Origin: Funneliformis mosseae
Taxonomy: Eukaryota > Glomeromycota > Glomeromycetes > Glomerales > Glomeraceae
Length of the DNA stretch: 41,503 bases
NCBI GenBank assembly: GCA_910592005.1
Contig: CAJVPP010000188.1
Coordinates: forward strand, 1-41,503
Direction of reading: 5' to 3'
Each line of letters opens with the position of its first letter. Positions within the stretch are counted from its first letter, which is position 1. Below are positions 10,577 through 21,164 of the stretch, one piece after another. Position numbers and translations under genes: made by a program. Under the pieces are notes generated by a model that saw nothing but the letters and a program-made list of their open reading frames with translations, was not told the origin of the DNA and made no database searches.

Positions 10577-13505
10577 ATGGCTTCGAAAGATAATGATACG
10601 AGTACTATGGGTATATAATCTTTAGAATTACCCCAATTGATATAAAAAAATTAACATTTCAAAATGGTTGATTTATTGTTCGCTTATAACTTTTAAGTGA
10701 AATGTCCAGTGTGTAACCAAACTGTTGACATATCGGAAGTTAATGAACATATAGACAGTGGTTGTAAACTACCTGCGAATCCTGGAGCTGAAAGTACTAA
10801 ACCTTCAACGAAGAAAACTCCTACCAAAAAGCTAACTTTAATGGCAAAGGTAGTAATGAAATAATATTTTAATTTAGTATCCAAAAAAATAAAAAATAAA
10901 ATATCTCTTTTATTTCTTTTTAGAATGATTTCTTTGCCCCTAAATCGGTAAAACGCAGGAGTATAGATGATATCGAACAAGCATCATCAAGCAGTACTTC
11001 ACAAAATGCTCAATCTCCTTTGCCCATTCATCAAGAAAAAAATAATGTCGCACAGTCAGCTTCTTTGTCAACTAGTAGTCGCCCTAGCAAACAAATCAAG
11101 ACTATCAATACAAAAGTTGATGTGGTACCACTGGCGGCAAGAGGTATCTTGATCTCTTAAATAAACAATATTTGATTTTATTATTAATCATTGCCTTCTA
11201 TTTTCGATCTTTAAAGTTCGACCGAAAACTTTGGAAGAGTTTATAGGACAAAATGAATTAATTGGCAAACATGGGTTTTTGAAAAGTTTGATCTTGAATG
11301 ACAAAATACCGTTAGTATTATTATTTCAATTTTTATCATCTCGGGGATATCTTATTAAAACTAAATTTTCTTGTTTAAGTTCGATGATAATGTGGGGACC
11401 AAGCGGTGTGGGAAAGACAACTCTTGCAAAGGTGAATACAAAGTATCGTAAATTTCTGTTATTGTTGAATCATTTATTATGAATTCTAATCATAATATTG
11501 GCATTTATCCAAAGATAATAGCAAAGTTAACACAATCTACCTGTAAAGAATTTTCCGGAATTACACACGGTAATTATTTTCATTCGAATTTTGCAATTGT
11601 TAATTCTTGAACATTTTTTTTTAAATATATATATATATATATATATTTTTAGCTACTGCTGATATCAGGTATGTATTATTTTGGAATATATTTAAAAAAT
11701 ATCTTTAGTTAAATTTTATTGTTAATTAGGAAAGCATTTGAAGAAGCGAAAAATGAGCAAAAATTGTCAGGCCGGCGCACAATAATTTTTTTGGATGAAA
11801 TGTAATTTCTCTCTCTCTCTCTTTTTTTTTATTCACAATATTGTTATGCCATTCGTAGCTATGGTTAATCAATATCCTGTTAATTTTTAGACATCGATTT
11901 AATAAGGCACAACAAGATTTATTTCGTAAGCATATATTTAATTATATAATGTTCAATTGCGATTTAAATTAAACTTATATTAATTACATTTTTAGTTCCA
12001 TACGTCGAATCTGGAGGTGTCACACTTATAGGTGCCACAACAGAAAATCCCTCTTTTAAAATTAATTCAGCACTTCTCAGTCGATGTAAGGTTGTCGTTT
12101 TGAGCAAACTAACGACAGACGAAGTGCTAGCCATCTTAAAAAGGGCATTGAACGAAATTCGAAAACAAAAACATCAGAGCATTCAAACTGAAGCATCAAG
12201 TGCAACTTTGTCGACTGAAAATGATGATAATCAAGTGTTTGAAGAAGCGTTAAGATATTTGGCGGTGATGAGCGATGGTGATGCACGGGTTGCACTTAAT
12301 TCATTAGAAATTGCCATTAATATGAAACCGGAGATACTGGAGGAAAATATTACCAAAGACGATATAAAATGTGTATTCCAAAAAACTCATCTAAACTACG
12401 ATAGAGATGGTGAAGAACACTATAACATAATTAGCGCATTACATAAAAGTATGCGTGGAAGGTAAAATAAATTTTATCGATCCAATTTTTTTTAGAATTT
12501 AATAGTCGAACTAATTTTAATATTTTGAATATTTTGCAGTGATGCAAACGGTGAATTTCCTAATCAATTTTGATTTAATTTATTATTTACATCACAATTG
12601 ATTTCATATCTATAACTTATAAAATAGCAAGTTTATATTGGCTTGGACGAATGCTAATTGGAGGAGAAGATCCTTTATTTATAGGTTCGTAAAGAAAGGA
12701 TTTATCTTCATTTAACATTCATACGATAATAGTAATATTATGATTGTGATTATTAGCTAGAAGGCTGGTAGTATTTGCATCAGAGGACGTTGGACTCGCT
12801 GATAATAGTGCATTACCCTTAGTAATAATTTATAAAGCTTTATAAGAAATTTGTTCACTTTAGGTAATATTAATAATAACAAATTTTTTTTTTTAGGCAA
12901 TGGCAACGTATCAAGCGTGTCAATTTATTGGCATGCCAGAATGCGAAATTAATCTAGCACATTGCGTAACATATTTAGCAGAGGCAAAAAAGAGTGTACG
13001 ATCATACAAAGCATATGGTTTGGTAATATAAAAATGAATATTATTTGTATATTTTAAATGCTCGGTGTGTTTTTATTCATCATCATTAATTCTAGGTTAA
13101 GAAAACCATTCAAGAGGAATATAATTTTCCTGTACCACATCACTTAAGGAACGCACCAAGTGGATTAATGAAAGTAAGCAATGTTTATATTTTGGTTTGG
13201 ATACCAACAAGTTTTATTTCAATTATTCTATCTTATAGGAACTTGGATATAATTATGGATATAAATATAATCCAGAATATGAGGGAACTGTTCACCAAGA
13301 ATATTTACCTAAAGAACTTAAAAACAAAGTATTTTTGGATATATATAAGGCAACAAAGGTAGATGATAGTAGAATTGAATCAAAAGAACAAGTGAAGCGT
13401 AACGAAAAGGTGGAATTTGGCGGAGAGAATATTGATTTTGATTTTCATTATCTATTTAATGAATCTAATGGAAGGCATAAATTTGAAATTACCGATAATC
13501 AGTAG
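10577..13505 (+). CDS. MGS1: AAA+ ATPase Mgs1/WRNIP1 (RarA family), 16 exons
   Basis: Acts at stalled replication forks with PCNA and polymerase delta; homologous to bacterial RarA. Exons: 10577-10610, 10698-10849, 10924-11143, 11217-11310, 11380-11431, 11515-11569, 11653-11668, 11730-11801, 11891-11925, 11996-12461, 12540-12550, 12628-12684, 12757-12821, 12897-13022, 13096-13173, 13239-13505. All join in phase to 599 aa (yeast 587). Motifs: Rad18-type UBZ finger C14-x2-C17...H29...C34; VRPKTLEEFIGQ; Walker A GPSGVGKTT (173-181); Walker B IIFLDEI (226-232); sensor GATTENPSF (256-264); Arg finger in LLSRC (R273); and the tetramerisation tail (HYNIISALHKSMRGSDANASLYW is split by two introns, then MLIGGEDPLFIARRL, SEDVGLADNSAL, FIGMPECEINLAHC). 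Two microexons (16 nt and 11 nt) encode conserved residues, so they are real. It is complete and probably functional. Confidence 0.95.
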
Positions 13506-14241
13506 TGTTAAGTGGAAGAATTCGTAACATTAATATTAATATAATCGGGTTGCTTATATTAAAGTCACTGTGATTATAGATAATATGTTATGGAATAAAT
13601 ACGGTACGTGCATGACGTCATATTTTAACAAAATTTCCGACAATGATGTTGATAAAGTTTATCGAAATTATAATAAGTAAAAGTAAAAAACATTTTACAG
13701 TGGACATTCATTACAATGTACAAGGCGGACAGATGGTAATGGAATTTTGATAGGTAGGAAATGAGTAAATTGAATAATGTAAATTTCTTTCAAAATTACA
13801 TTAAAAATAAATCTTTGAATTTGAATTGGTAATACTTTTATACTTCACCTAAATTGGATTTTATTATTATATAAACAATTACCGGGAAGGTTCATGGTAT
13901 TCTATAATATGCCAATTAAGAATATTATTATATCAAACTATCAAACATTTCCGATTTTATAATTTTGTATGGGATAATTTTCATATTGTATTTAATAAAT
14001 AGTATTAGTTTGAAGCTTTAATTTATATATCAAATATAATTCTAAAATTAATTAATTAATTTTATTAATTAAATTTAAAATATTAAATTTATAACGTTTT
14101 TTTAAATAATAAAAAATCTTTATTTAATATTATTTATTTAATGTTAAATAATATATAATAATTCTAATTTTAAATTCTAACAAATGGTATAAATATTTTA
14201 TTTTTGATTATTTAAAATTATAAAGTTTTATTATAAAATAT
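13506..14241. other. intergenic, AT-rich, no gene seen
   Basis: 3' flank of MGS1 grading into AT-rich DNA. There is one TGACGTCA palindrome (13613-13620, CRE/ATF-like) but no adjacent gene start to connect it to. No reading frame is supported. Confidence 0.6.
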
Positions 14242-14243
14242 TA

Positions 14244-15974
14244 TGGTCCGATGCAAAAGATTGATACACCAATATGTTTATAATAAAACTTTTTTTTTTT
14301 TAAAATTTAATGTAAATTATTAAATAATTTTATTTGTAATTTAGGTTTTAAGATATAATTTAATATAAGCTTTATTATAGTTTTAAGTTTAATACAAAAA
14401 ATTTTATTAATCATTAATTTCGTCAATCTCGAAATCCTCATCATCACTATCAGCAAATAACATATCATCATTTAAATCCTTATATTCTTTGACCTTATTA
14501 AGTGCCCTTTTCCAAAATCCAACAATAACTTTAGAGGTAACCTTTTCTTTAAAAGTATGCAATAATTTATCTCTAATAGCTAAAAGATTAGGATGGGGTC
14601 AGTTCTAGCAACTTCACCTTTTACAGTTGATCAAACTCCTTCAATCGGTTGAAGTTCGCAATGGTAAGGCAGAGTAAAAAATAATTTATGGTCATATTTT
14701 ATAGCTATTTGAACGCACATAAAAGGAACCTTATTTTTGTGTAATTTTATTAATTTATAAAGTTCCGCCTTGTTGAAATTTTCTGGAATATTAACACCAT
14801 TTGATAATAACCATTTGGTCATCATATCCTTTTTTGAGTTTGATGTTGGCACTTGTTCAGCTCAACGTTTGTGATACCTAGCACCATCTATATGAATATC
14901 AACTGATCCATAGTATTCTTTAATGTTAGCGTAAAGTTTATCAAACAGATCTTCAAATATTTCAGCCGTAAAATTGCCATAGTAATCAACTTGATCAACT
15001 ACAATATTGGAATTTTGAATAACATCAGGAATATTATCCTAGGCATCAGCATTAGCCTGTTTTCTTCCTCTTGATGAAGGTGGTTTAATTGAGGGATCTT
15101 ATAACAAAAGAGAATTAAGAATAATTTCGCCAAAAAGTTTATTGAAATTACCATTACGTATTACGATTATCACACTAAAAATAACAATTAGAGGTCTATG
15201 CTCAGGTGAATACATAACCCATGATTTGGCACCCAAGTACAATTTGTATTATGATGTAAATGGCAATATGATTCATCTAAGAATACTTCCGGTCTAAAAG
15301 AAACATTATTTTGCCTCTGCAAATTTTCAAAATAATACCGTAAATGATGACCGCGAAATGTAATATTTTGAGAAGATTCATGCAATATATTTTGACATTC
15401 ATCTTGACCAAAATAATATTCAAGCTTGTGAAGTATACGAAGTAACTGCTATTTTGAAAGTGTATAGCCATTTTCTTCAAGCTTCTGTCGCAAATTATTT
15501 GTTGAAAATAGCAAGTTAGAATGGTTAGAAGAGATACGTATAACTTTAACAATATTGTCATTAAGTTTTTTTTTTGGTCTTTCATATATTTTTTGCGGTA
15601 ACTGTTTATCATTTTTATCTTTATTGTACTCGAAAATTACCTGCGCAACTGTTACCTCTTCAATTCTAAGGGCCGTAGCAACCTCCTTGCGTAGTGGTAA
15701 ATCTTGATGCTTCTTCTTACTCTGTCAGATATCAAAAAAGTATTGATGAATACGAATGATCATCTTTTTTTCATTACTAGTCAAGTAGTTTTGGTCTTAT
15801 TTTAAGTCGTCTATTTGAAAAGAAAGGCAGTTAAATTTTTTTTTATTTTAAAGTTTAGAATCATCCTTACCTTATCTGTAATTTATATAATCATATGTTC
15901 GGTTTGTGAAGTTTTGTATAACATAAGAAAATCAGGTAATGATCTTCATATATCAATCTTTTTGCATCAGATCA
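14244..15974 (-). mobile_element. dead Tc1/IS630-type DNA transposon with TIRs and TA flanks
   Basis: The left end (14244 on) reads TGGTCCGATGCAAAAGATTG and the reverse complement of the right end (from 15974) reads TGATCTGATGCAAAAAGATT. The two form an imperfect 24-bp terminal inverted repeat ending in GATTGATA, with two transitions and a one-base indel. TA lies outside each end (14242-14243 and 15975-15976), the target duplication typical of the Tc1/mariner/IS630 superfamily. The element is 1731 bp. Its interior is filled by a broken DDE transposase on the minus strand. Confidence 0.88.
14407..15800 (-). pseudogene. DDE transposase relic (IS630/Tc1-like)
   Basis: Read on the minus strand, the relic starts near 15800 with a helix-turn-helix-like region (KKHQDLPLRKEVATALRI, then VTVAQVIFEYN). 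It continues to the catalytic segment VFLDESYCHLHHN...TWVP (first catalytic Asp), then VDIHIDGARYHK (second Asp), PYHCELQPIEGV and an acidic tail (DSDDEDFEIDEIND) ending at TAA 14407-14409. In-frame stops occur at 15797-15799, 15725-15727, 15449-15451, 15099-15101, 15039-15041, 14862-14864 and 14631-14633. Frameshifts are needed near 15213 and 14606. Several stops fall where the context suggests Trp (FFDI-stop-QS, DA-stop-DN, GV-stop-STV), meaning G-to-A changes in the coding strand. It cannot encode an active enzyme. Confidence 0.85.
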
Positions 15975-15976
15975 TA

Positions 15977-17580
15977 TTTATTAATTAACAATTTTTAAAA
16001 TTAAAAATCAAGTACAAATATTTGTAATTTATTGCTAATTATATTTTAATTTAAATAATCTTAAATAGTAGTAAATTATAAATAAATTTACTTTTATTAT
16101 TATTGAATAAAAAGTAAATGATATATTTTAAAAATTTAAAAATTTATTAGTTCAGAATGAAAATGAAGGACTATTAAATACTATATAACTTAATAAATTT
16201 ATCAGTCAGTCTATTCACTTGTTATTTGAGTTAATGTGATTTTGTTTACTATATTTGTCTATTATGCACATAATTGTATATCTTTTTGCTGATTGATTAA
16301 ACCATTTATGATTATTCTATATTTATCACTCTAAATTTCCTAACAGTTTCTATTACTTAGTATATTAAATACTAGTAAGACTTAATAATATTTAAAAATT
16401 AAACTTAATTTAACTAAATATATTTATTATAAATAAATAATTTATTAAAATTAAAATTTTTTAGATATTATCTTTTTTATTATTAAATATAAAAAATTTC
16501 TAAGTTTATATAGAGTATATATATCTAAATTATAAACAAATATATTTATTACTGATTAAATTCTTTCGTCTTAGTTTTACTATTTATTTCAGGAGGTTTA
16601 GTTTAATTAATTGACCAACAGATATATTTTACCAACTCTTAAATTAATAAATATTATTTTATTAACATAATTATTTTATCGATAAGTTATTTTACTAAAA
16701 AATATAAAATTTTCTTGTTCAAACTACTGAATAAAAAATAAAAAATATTTAAAATTTTATTATTTATCAGTAAAATAACCTATCAGTAAAATAACCATAT
16801 CAGTAAAATGATAGTTGATAATCCAAGTATATCGATAAAATGTATCTGTTAGCTAAATGATTATTAATTAAATAATTATTAGTAAAATGATGGTTAGTAA
16901 GTGAAATGCGATTTATTTTAGGAACTTAGATTTTTTTAATAAAAATTTATTATTTTCAAATCTTATCTGTCACATAATTAATTTCTTAATTTCTTAATAC
17001 TAACAAAAAATAATGTTAATGCTAGTTATATCATGTGGCCTTGATACATACACCTATATACAAATAAAAATTATTTTTAATTATTATAACACATTTTAAT
17101 TATCTTAATATATTTAAATTTGATAAATTAAAATTAATTTTTTAAAATTTATATATTTTAGTACTAATTAATTTTAATGATATCAAAATTAATTATATTA
17201 ATTCTATATTTATTATAAATTATTACATTTGTCAAATATAATTCATCTATTAAAATTATTAAAATACAATTTAATTAGTAATTTGTCAATTTATGTTAAA
17301 GTATAAAATTTAAATTTTATACTAAAAATAAAAACTATTTTAGTTTAAAGTATAATTATAAAATTATAGAAATTAATTTTAAGAAAATTTCTTAGTAAAT
17401 ACAGGATGTATGAAATAAAGTTCATATAATATATATAAACTTATATAAAGATATATTTAATTTAGAAATAGTTAGTATTAGTATACAGATTAGATTGTTA
17501 TTTATTATATTGCATTACATCCTATTTATGTTTTATTTTTACTAATTAATCTAAAAATTCAAAAAATTTTTTATCCCTTT
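15977..17580. other. AT-rich spacer with transposon debris
   Basis: Very AT-rich, with no supported gene. The only structured part is the inverted-repeat element near 16616-16851, listed separately. Confidence 0.6.
16616..16851. mobile_element. MITE-like short inverted-repeat element
   Basis: CAACAGATATATTTTACC at 16616-16633 is matched by the reverse complement of 16834-16851 (TAACAGATACATTTTATC), 15 of 18 bases. Further in, TTATTTTATCGATAAGTTATTTTACT on the left has a similar complement on the right (ATCAGTAAAATAACC units near 16768-16810). About 236 bp with no coding capacity. The right arm also carries three tandem ATCAGTAAAAT words. No clear target duplication was found, so the outer limits are uncertain. 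Confidence 0.5.
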
Positions 17581-17589
17581 GTCTGTAAT

Positions 17590-17607
17590 GCAGGCAAATT
17601 TACCTGT
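17590..17607. repeat. 18-bp palindrome copy 1
   Basis: GCAGGCAAATTTACCTGT, a near copy of the perfect palindrome GCAGGCAAATTTGCCTGC. It is one of four in the window, three left and one right of the piggyBac-like relic. Confidence 0.7.
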
Positions 17608-17774
17608 AAACTTTTTTAGATTTAAATTATTATATGAAAATGTATTAAATTAGCAAAAATTATCAAAATATAACATTACGACTTATCATCTACAATGCAT
17701 TCAAATTTGGCTACAGAATTTAATATATTCACGTTTTTATGCAAGAAGCAAATCATTTGTATCACAAATAGCTC

Positions 17775-17792
17775 GCAGACAAATTTGCCTGC
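17775..17792. repeat. 18-bp palindrome copy 2
   Basis: GCAGACAAATTTGCCTGC, one base away from the perfect palindrome. Confidence 0.7.
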
Positions 17793-17835
17793 AAATCTTT
17801 AATTTGATACAATTTAAGTAATATAATACAAAATT

Positions 17836-17853
17836 GTAGGTAAATTTACTTGT
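17836..17853. repeat. 18-bp palindrome copy 3 (degenerate)
   Basis: GTAGGTAAATTTACTTGT. It differs from the consensus only by C/T and G/A transitions and is still largely self-complementary. Confidence 0.55.
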
Positions 17854-17884
17854 GAATAGTACAAACTTAAGCCACTAAGTTTTT

Positions 17885-18058
17885 TCAATTTTTTCTAATG
17901 AAATTAATTCTCTCTTTGTGAAAATCCAACTTTTTTCCTATGAAAATCAATTTCCTCTTATGATAATCCAATTTTTTTTCTATGAAATCCAAATTCTTTC
18001 TTATGAAAACCAATTTTTTCTTTATGAAAATCTAATTTTTTTCTTATGAAAATTCAAT
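17885..18058. repeat. degenerate tandem repeat, TTATGAAAATCCAATTTTTT-like, about 7 copies
   Basis: Roughly 24- to 28-bp units of a T-run followed by (C)TATGAAAATC(C)AA are repeated about seven times with indels. It lies directly upstream of the piggyBac-like relic and may be subterminal repeat DNA of that element. Confidence 0.65.
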
Positions 18059-18279
18059 AGCAATTCAAATTTTTTGGCGATAATATTCATTAAAATATAC
18101 TTTAAATTTCAGATTTTTGTATTAAAATTACTAAGAATGATACAACAATGTAGATTATTTAATCTAAATCAGGAAATTATCAATGTTGAGTATTTTATCT
18201 TTATTAACATAATATCAGAAATTGAAAAAAATATTGAAGAAAATTTTGATAATTATATTTGTTAGTTCACATGAAAATG

Positions 18280-18975
18280 AGATTGTTTAGATGAGGTAAA
18301 TTATGATGATGAGGATAATAGAAACAAGTCTAATGCTAATAAAAGAAAACAAAAAAAGAATGATAATGATAAAGTTTCAGAACTTCCTTTAGAATATACA
18401 CCTATTTAACATAATTACTATGATTCAGATTTAACTTTACCAAATTCCTTTCAACCTAAAAATCTCACTTCATATATAATCTTTTCAGAATTTACTCAAC
18501 GTAATTAGCTATTTAATCAGACTTGATCACTCTTATTTTTCTGGTTGTTAGACACATCTATCATAAATTCTTATTTAATTTATAAAAAATTAGAAATAAC
18601 AAAAAATCACAAAAGTTTTAGACTGGATTTAATTTATGATCTAATTAAAGATTCAATTAACGATGATAATTCTTTTAAAAGAGTAACTTATAGTGGCAAA
18701 AATAGATAAGCAAACTCAATTGATATAAACAAAAATAGGTTTAAAAAAATCTGGGTTTCTAGTTCATTCAAATTACCAGTATGCAGATTAGTTAATAATA
18801 ATCATTATGTGGAATATAGAGATAATAGAGAGGCTTGTTTGTGATATCAGTATCAGCAAAAAAAAATTAAAGGGTCAACTTTACAGAATCCTCCTCAATT
18901 AAATTGTTGGTAACGTTCCACTATATTGTAACAAAAGTTGCTAAACATGTTTTAAAGAATTTCATACTTTTGTTG
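18280..18975 (+). pseudogene. piggyBac-like transposase relic, internally deleted
   Basis: A broken plus-strand frame begins with a basic/acidic low-complexity segment (NANKRKQKKNDNDK), then PNSFQPKNLTSYIIFSEFT, resembling the start of the piggyBac transposase domain. It jumps straight to the C-terminal part: LLDTSIINSYLIYKKLE, NHKSFRLDLIYDLIKDS. After one frameshift near 18908 comes a Cys-rich tail (VPLYC...CFKEFHTF), as in the C-terminal Cys-rich domain of this family. The large catalytic centre between these blocks is missing. Stops interrupt the frame at many places (for example after YTPI, FTQRN, GKNR and EACL). The assignment rests on remembered family patterns and is moderate. Confidence 0.5.
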
Positions 18976-19335
18976 AAAATTGATTTTTTTGTTACATATT
19001 AAACTTAAAAATTGTACTAATGAATTTGAAAAAGTAACAATAAAAAGTATGTAATTTTGATGGATTTACAAACTTCTCTTAAGGTATATATAAATAGCTA
19101 AATTTATATTTTGTAAGAAATTTGCAGGCTTAAAGAAAAAATTTTATAATTTTTAAATTTATAAATAATTGAATTACTTTAGCTATAGTAAAAATTTATT
19201 TGTACTTATTTGGGTAAAAAAAATACATATTACGAATATAAAATTCAAATTCTAGGCTATTCAAAAATATATAATTTGTAATGGTTTATCTTACCCGTTA
19301 AGTTTTCCAATGCAACAAAAAAATTCGGAATTTTT

Positions 19336-19353
19336 GCAGGCAAATATGCCTGC
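19336..19353. repeat. 18-bp palindrome copy 4
   Basis: GCAGGCAAATATGCCTGC, a self-complementary word with one central mismatch. It lies about 360 bp to the right of the piggyBac-like relic. Confidence 0.7.
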
Positions 19354-20149
19354 AAAGGCCTACAGATGAAGGTAAAGAAGCAAATCTTCAAAGCTGAAAC
19401 TTCTTTAATAAAATCACAAATTTATTTATTATTAACATTTTGTTCTTTTTTAAAGTAATTTAGATCATTTCCATTTTCAAAATTAATCAGAACAATTTAG
19501 AAGAAAACGCTTAAAATATTGATAAAACACTTTATTTTGCACCTTCGTGACGAATAACAATATCGTTAAGTTACTTACCTTTTTAGGTAATATAGTTTAT
19601 ATAATTACATGTACATGGGCGCTTTGTAAGTAAAATGTTAATCTTTTCAGCTGTAAAGAACATCTAAATGCTTTCATTTTTTTACCAAATAAACTTTTTA
19701 ATAACATTTATATAGTTAGACTCCTTCTTTAATGAAATCGATACAAACCTACAGACAATGAACTTGCAAAAATACAATAAAGATTACCTTCATATGCAGA
19801 AATATGGGATCAAATCATTCGATATCATGATACACCTGGTACAACGATTTTTTTAACGCCTCATTTTTATTTTAATTATAATAAGCATCAAATAAAATTC
19901 CGGAATTTCGAGCGTTTTGATTGATGAATTTTATATTATTATATAGTATCTTTTAAAAAAAAAAAGGGGGGGGAAGATCTTTTAATATAAAAAATTAATA
20001 AAAGTTCTACATAAAAAAAAAAGGAGAGCAAATATTATATAAAAACGATAATAATAATAATAATAATAAATTACATAAAACTATAATTCAACATTGTAAT
20101 AGAATTAATCTTTTTTTTTGATTGGGATATAAATATGTGTTGTTATATT
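19354..20149. other. spacer, no gene seen
   Basis: AT-rich DNA with an A-run joined to an eight-G run (19958-19975) and an (ATA)n tract near 20048. The right end is the 3' flank of the minus-strand PLAC8 gene. Confidence 0.6.
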
Positions 20150-21164
20150 TTATGGCAATGAATTAGCTTCCCGATTTTCTTGTATCAAAGCGCAACAACT
20201 GCAGCAAAAATGAGTACAAAAATCTCCCAATCCAGTTCCCTAGAAAAAGAGAGACAAAAAAGAAATTATTTTTTATTTCCCCACTTGAAGAATCTTTTTT
20301 TAAAAAAAAATAAAAGTATCCTTACTTCAATTTGATACCTATTTCTCGCTTCATTACGAGTCATTGCACCCAGAAGACAACCTAAGCCAAGGCAATATTC
20401 AACACAACAAAATATCAAAGCATGAGTTGCACATGAACCTGGACTGTTTGATATTTTTTCTTTGTTTTCTCCCTATAAATTATAAAAGAAATGAGAATTT
20501 GAATTTGAATTTGTATGATTTTAAAAAAAGTGCTTAAATAATATCGACTTACGTAAGTTATGCAAGGACAACACCACGTTTTTAAACCTAATGTGAAAGA
20601 GAAAAGTTAAAATTTTGTTAAATTTATTGAATTATATTTCAATGTTAAAGGAAAAAAAAAATTATGATAATTACACAACGAGGAATCTGCAAAGCAATCA
20701 AATAAGCCAAATCTCCATTCTCTTCTTGCTTCTTTAGTAATCATAACTTGAGGATTCATTTGGTTTGTGGCAGCATACATTATGGGCTGTTGAGGTGGAA
20801 ATTGTGGAGGAATACCACCTTGAACATATACACCTTGTTGTTCTGGGGGAATACCCTGCTGTTTGGGGACAAACATTTGCTGTTGTTGAGGGAATCCTTG
20901 CTGTTGTGAAGGGAATCCTTGCTGTGGAAAATATCCTTGTGGAGATAATTCTTGTTGCTGTGGAGGTAATCCCTTTTGCTGTTGAGGTAATCCCTGTTGC
21001 TGTTGAGGTAATCCCCGTTGCTGTTGAGGTAATCCCTGTTGCTGTTGAGGTAATCCCTGTTGCTGTTGAGGGAATCCTTGTTGCTGTTGAGGGAATCCTT
21101 GTTGCTGTTGAGGGAATCCTTGTTGTTGATATTGAGGTGGATTATTATAAGACATATTTGCCAT
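20150..21164 (-). CDS. PLAC8-family Cys-rich protein with Q/G/P repeat head
   Basis: Exons on the minus strand: 21164-20675, 20587-20553, 20472-20326 and 20239-20150, giving 253 aa in phase. Residues 1-150 are a Gln/Pro/Gly-rich region built on a seven-residue unit (GFPQQQQ or GLPQQQQ, 21 bp), about ten copies. The C-terminal 100 residues are a PLAC8/DUF614 domain: [17 protein letters not shown], then [41 protein letters not shown], and a final [20 protein letters not shown]. These include the CCPC and QxxRE signatures. Family members are small membrane-associated proteins linked to cell size, metal (Cd, Zn) handling or organelle biology. Here the substrate is unknown. The hydrophobic Cys-rich part (about 190-215) may enter the membrane. 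Confidence 0.9.
20880..21125. repeat. 21-bp coding repeat, Q-rich heptads
   Basis: Tandem in-frame units encoding G-(F/L)-P-Q-Q-Q-Q inside the PLAC8 gene. The central copies (GLP type) are nearly identical and the proximal copies are GFP type, indicating recent unequal expansion. Confidence 0.9.

Noticed and set aside
10838..10935. Possible PCNA-interacting box LMAKNDFF across the MGS1 exon 2/3 join
   Set aside because: Ends in FF, but the Gln/Lys and aliphatic residues are not at the spacing a PIP box needs.
13613..13620. TGACGTCA, a CRE/ATF-like palindrome
   Set aside because: An eight-base word downstream of MGS1 with no adjacent gene start; chance cannot be excluded.
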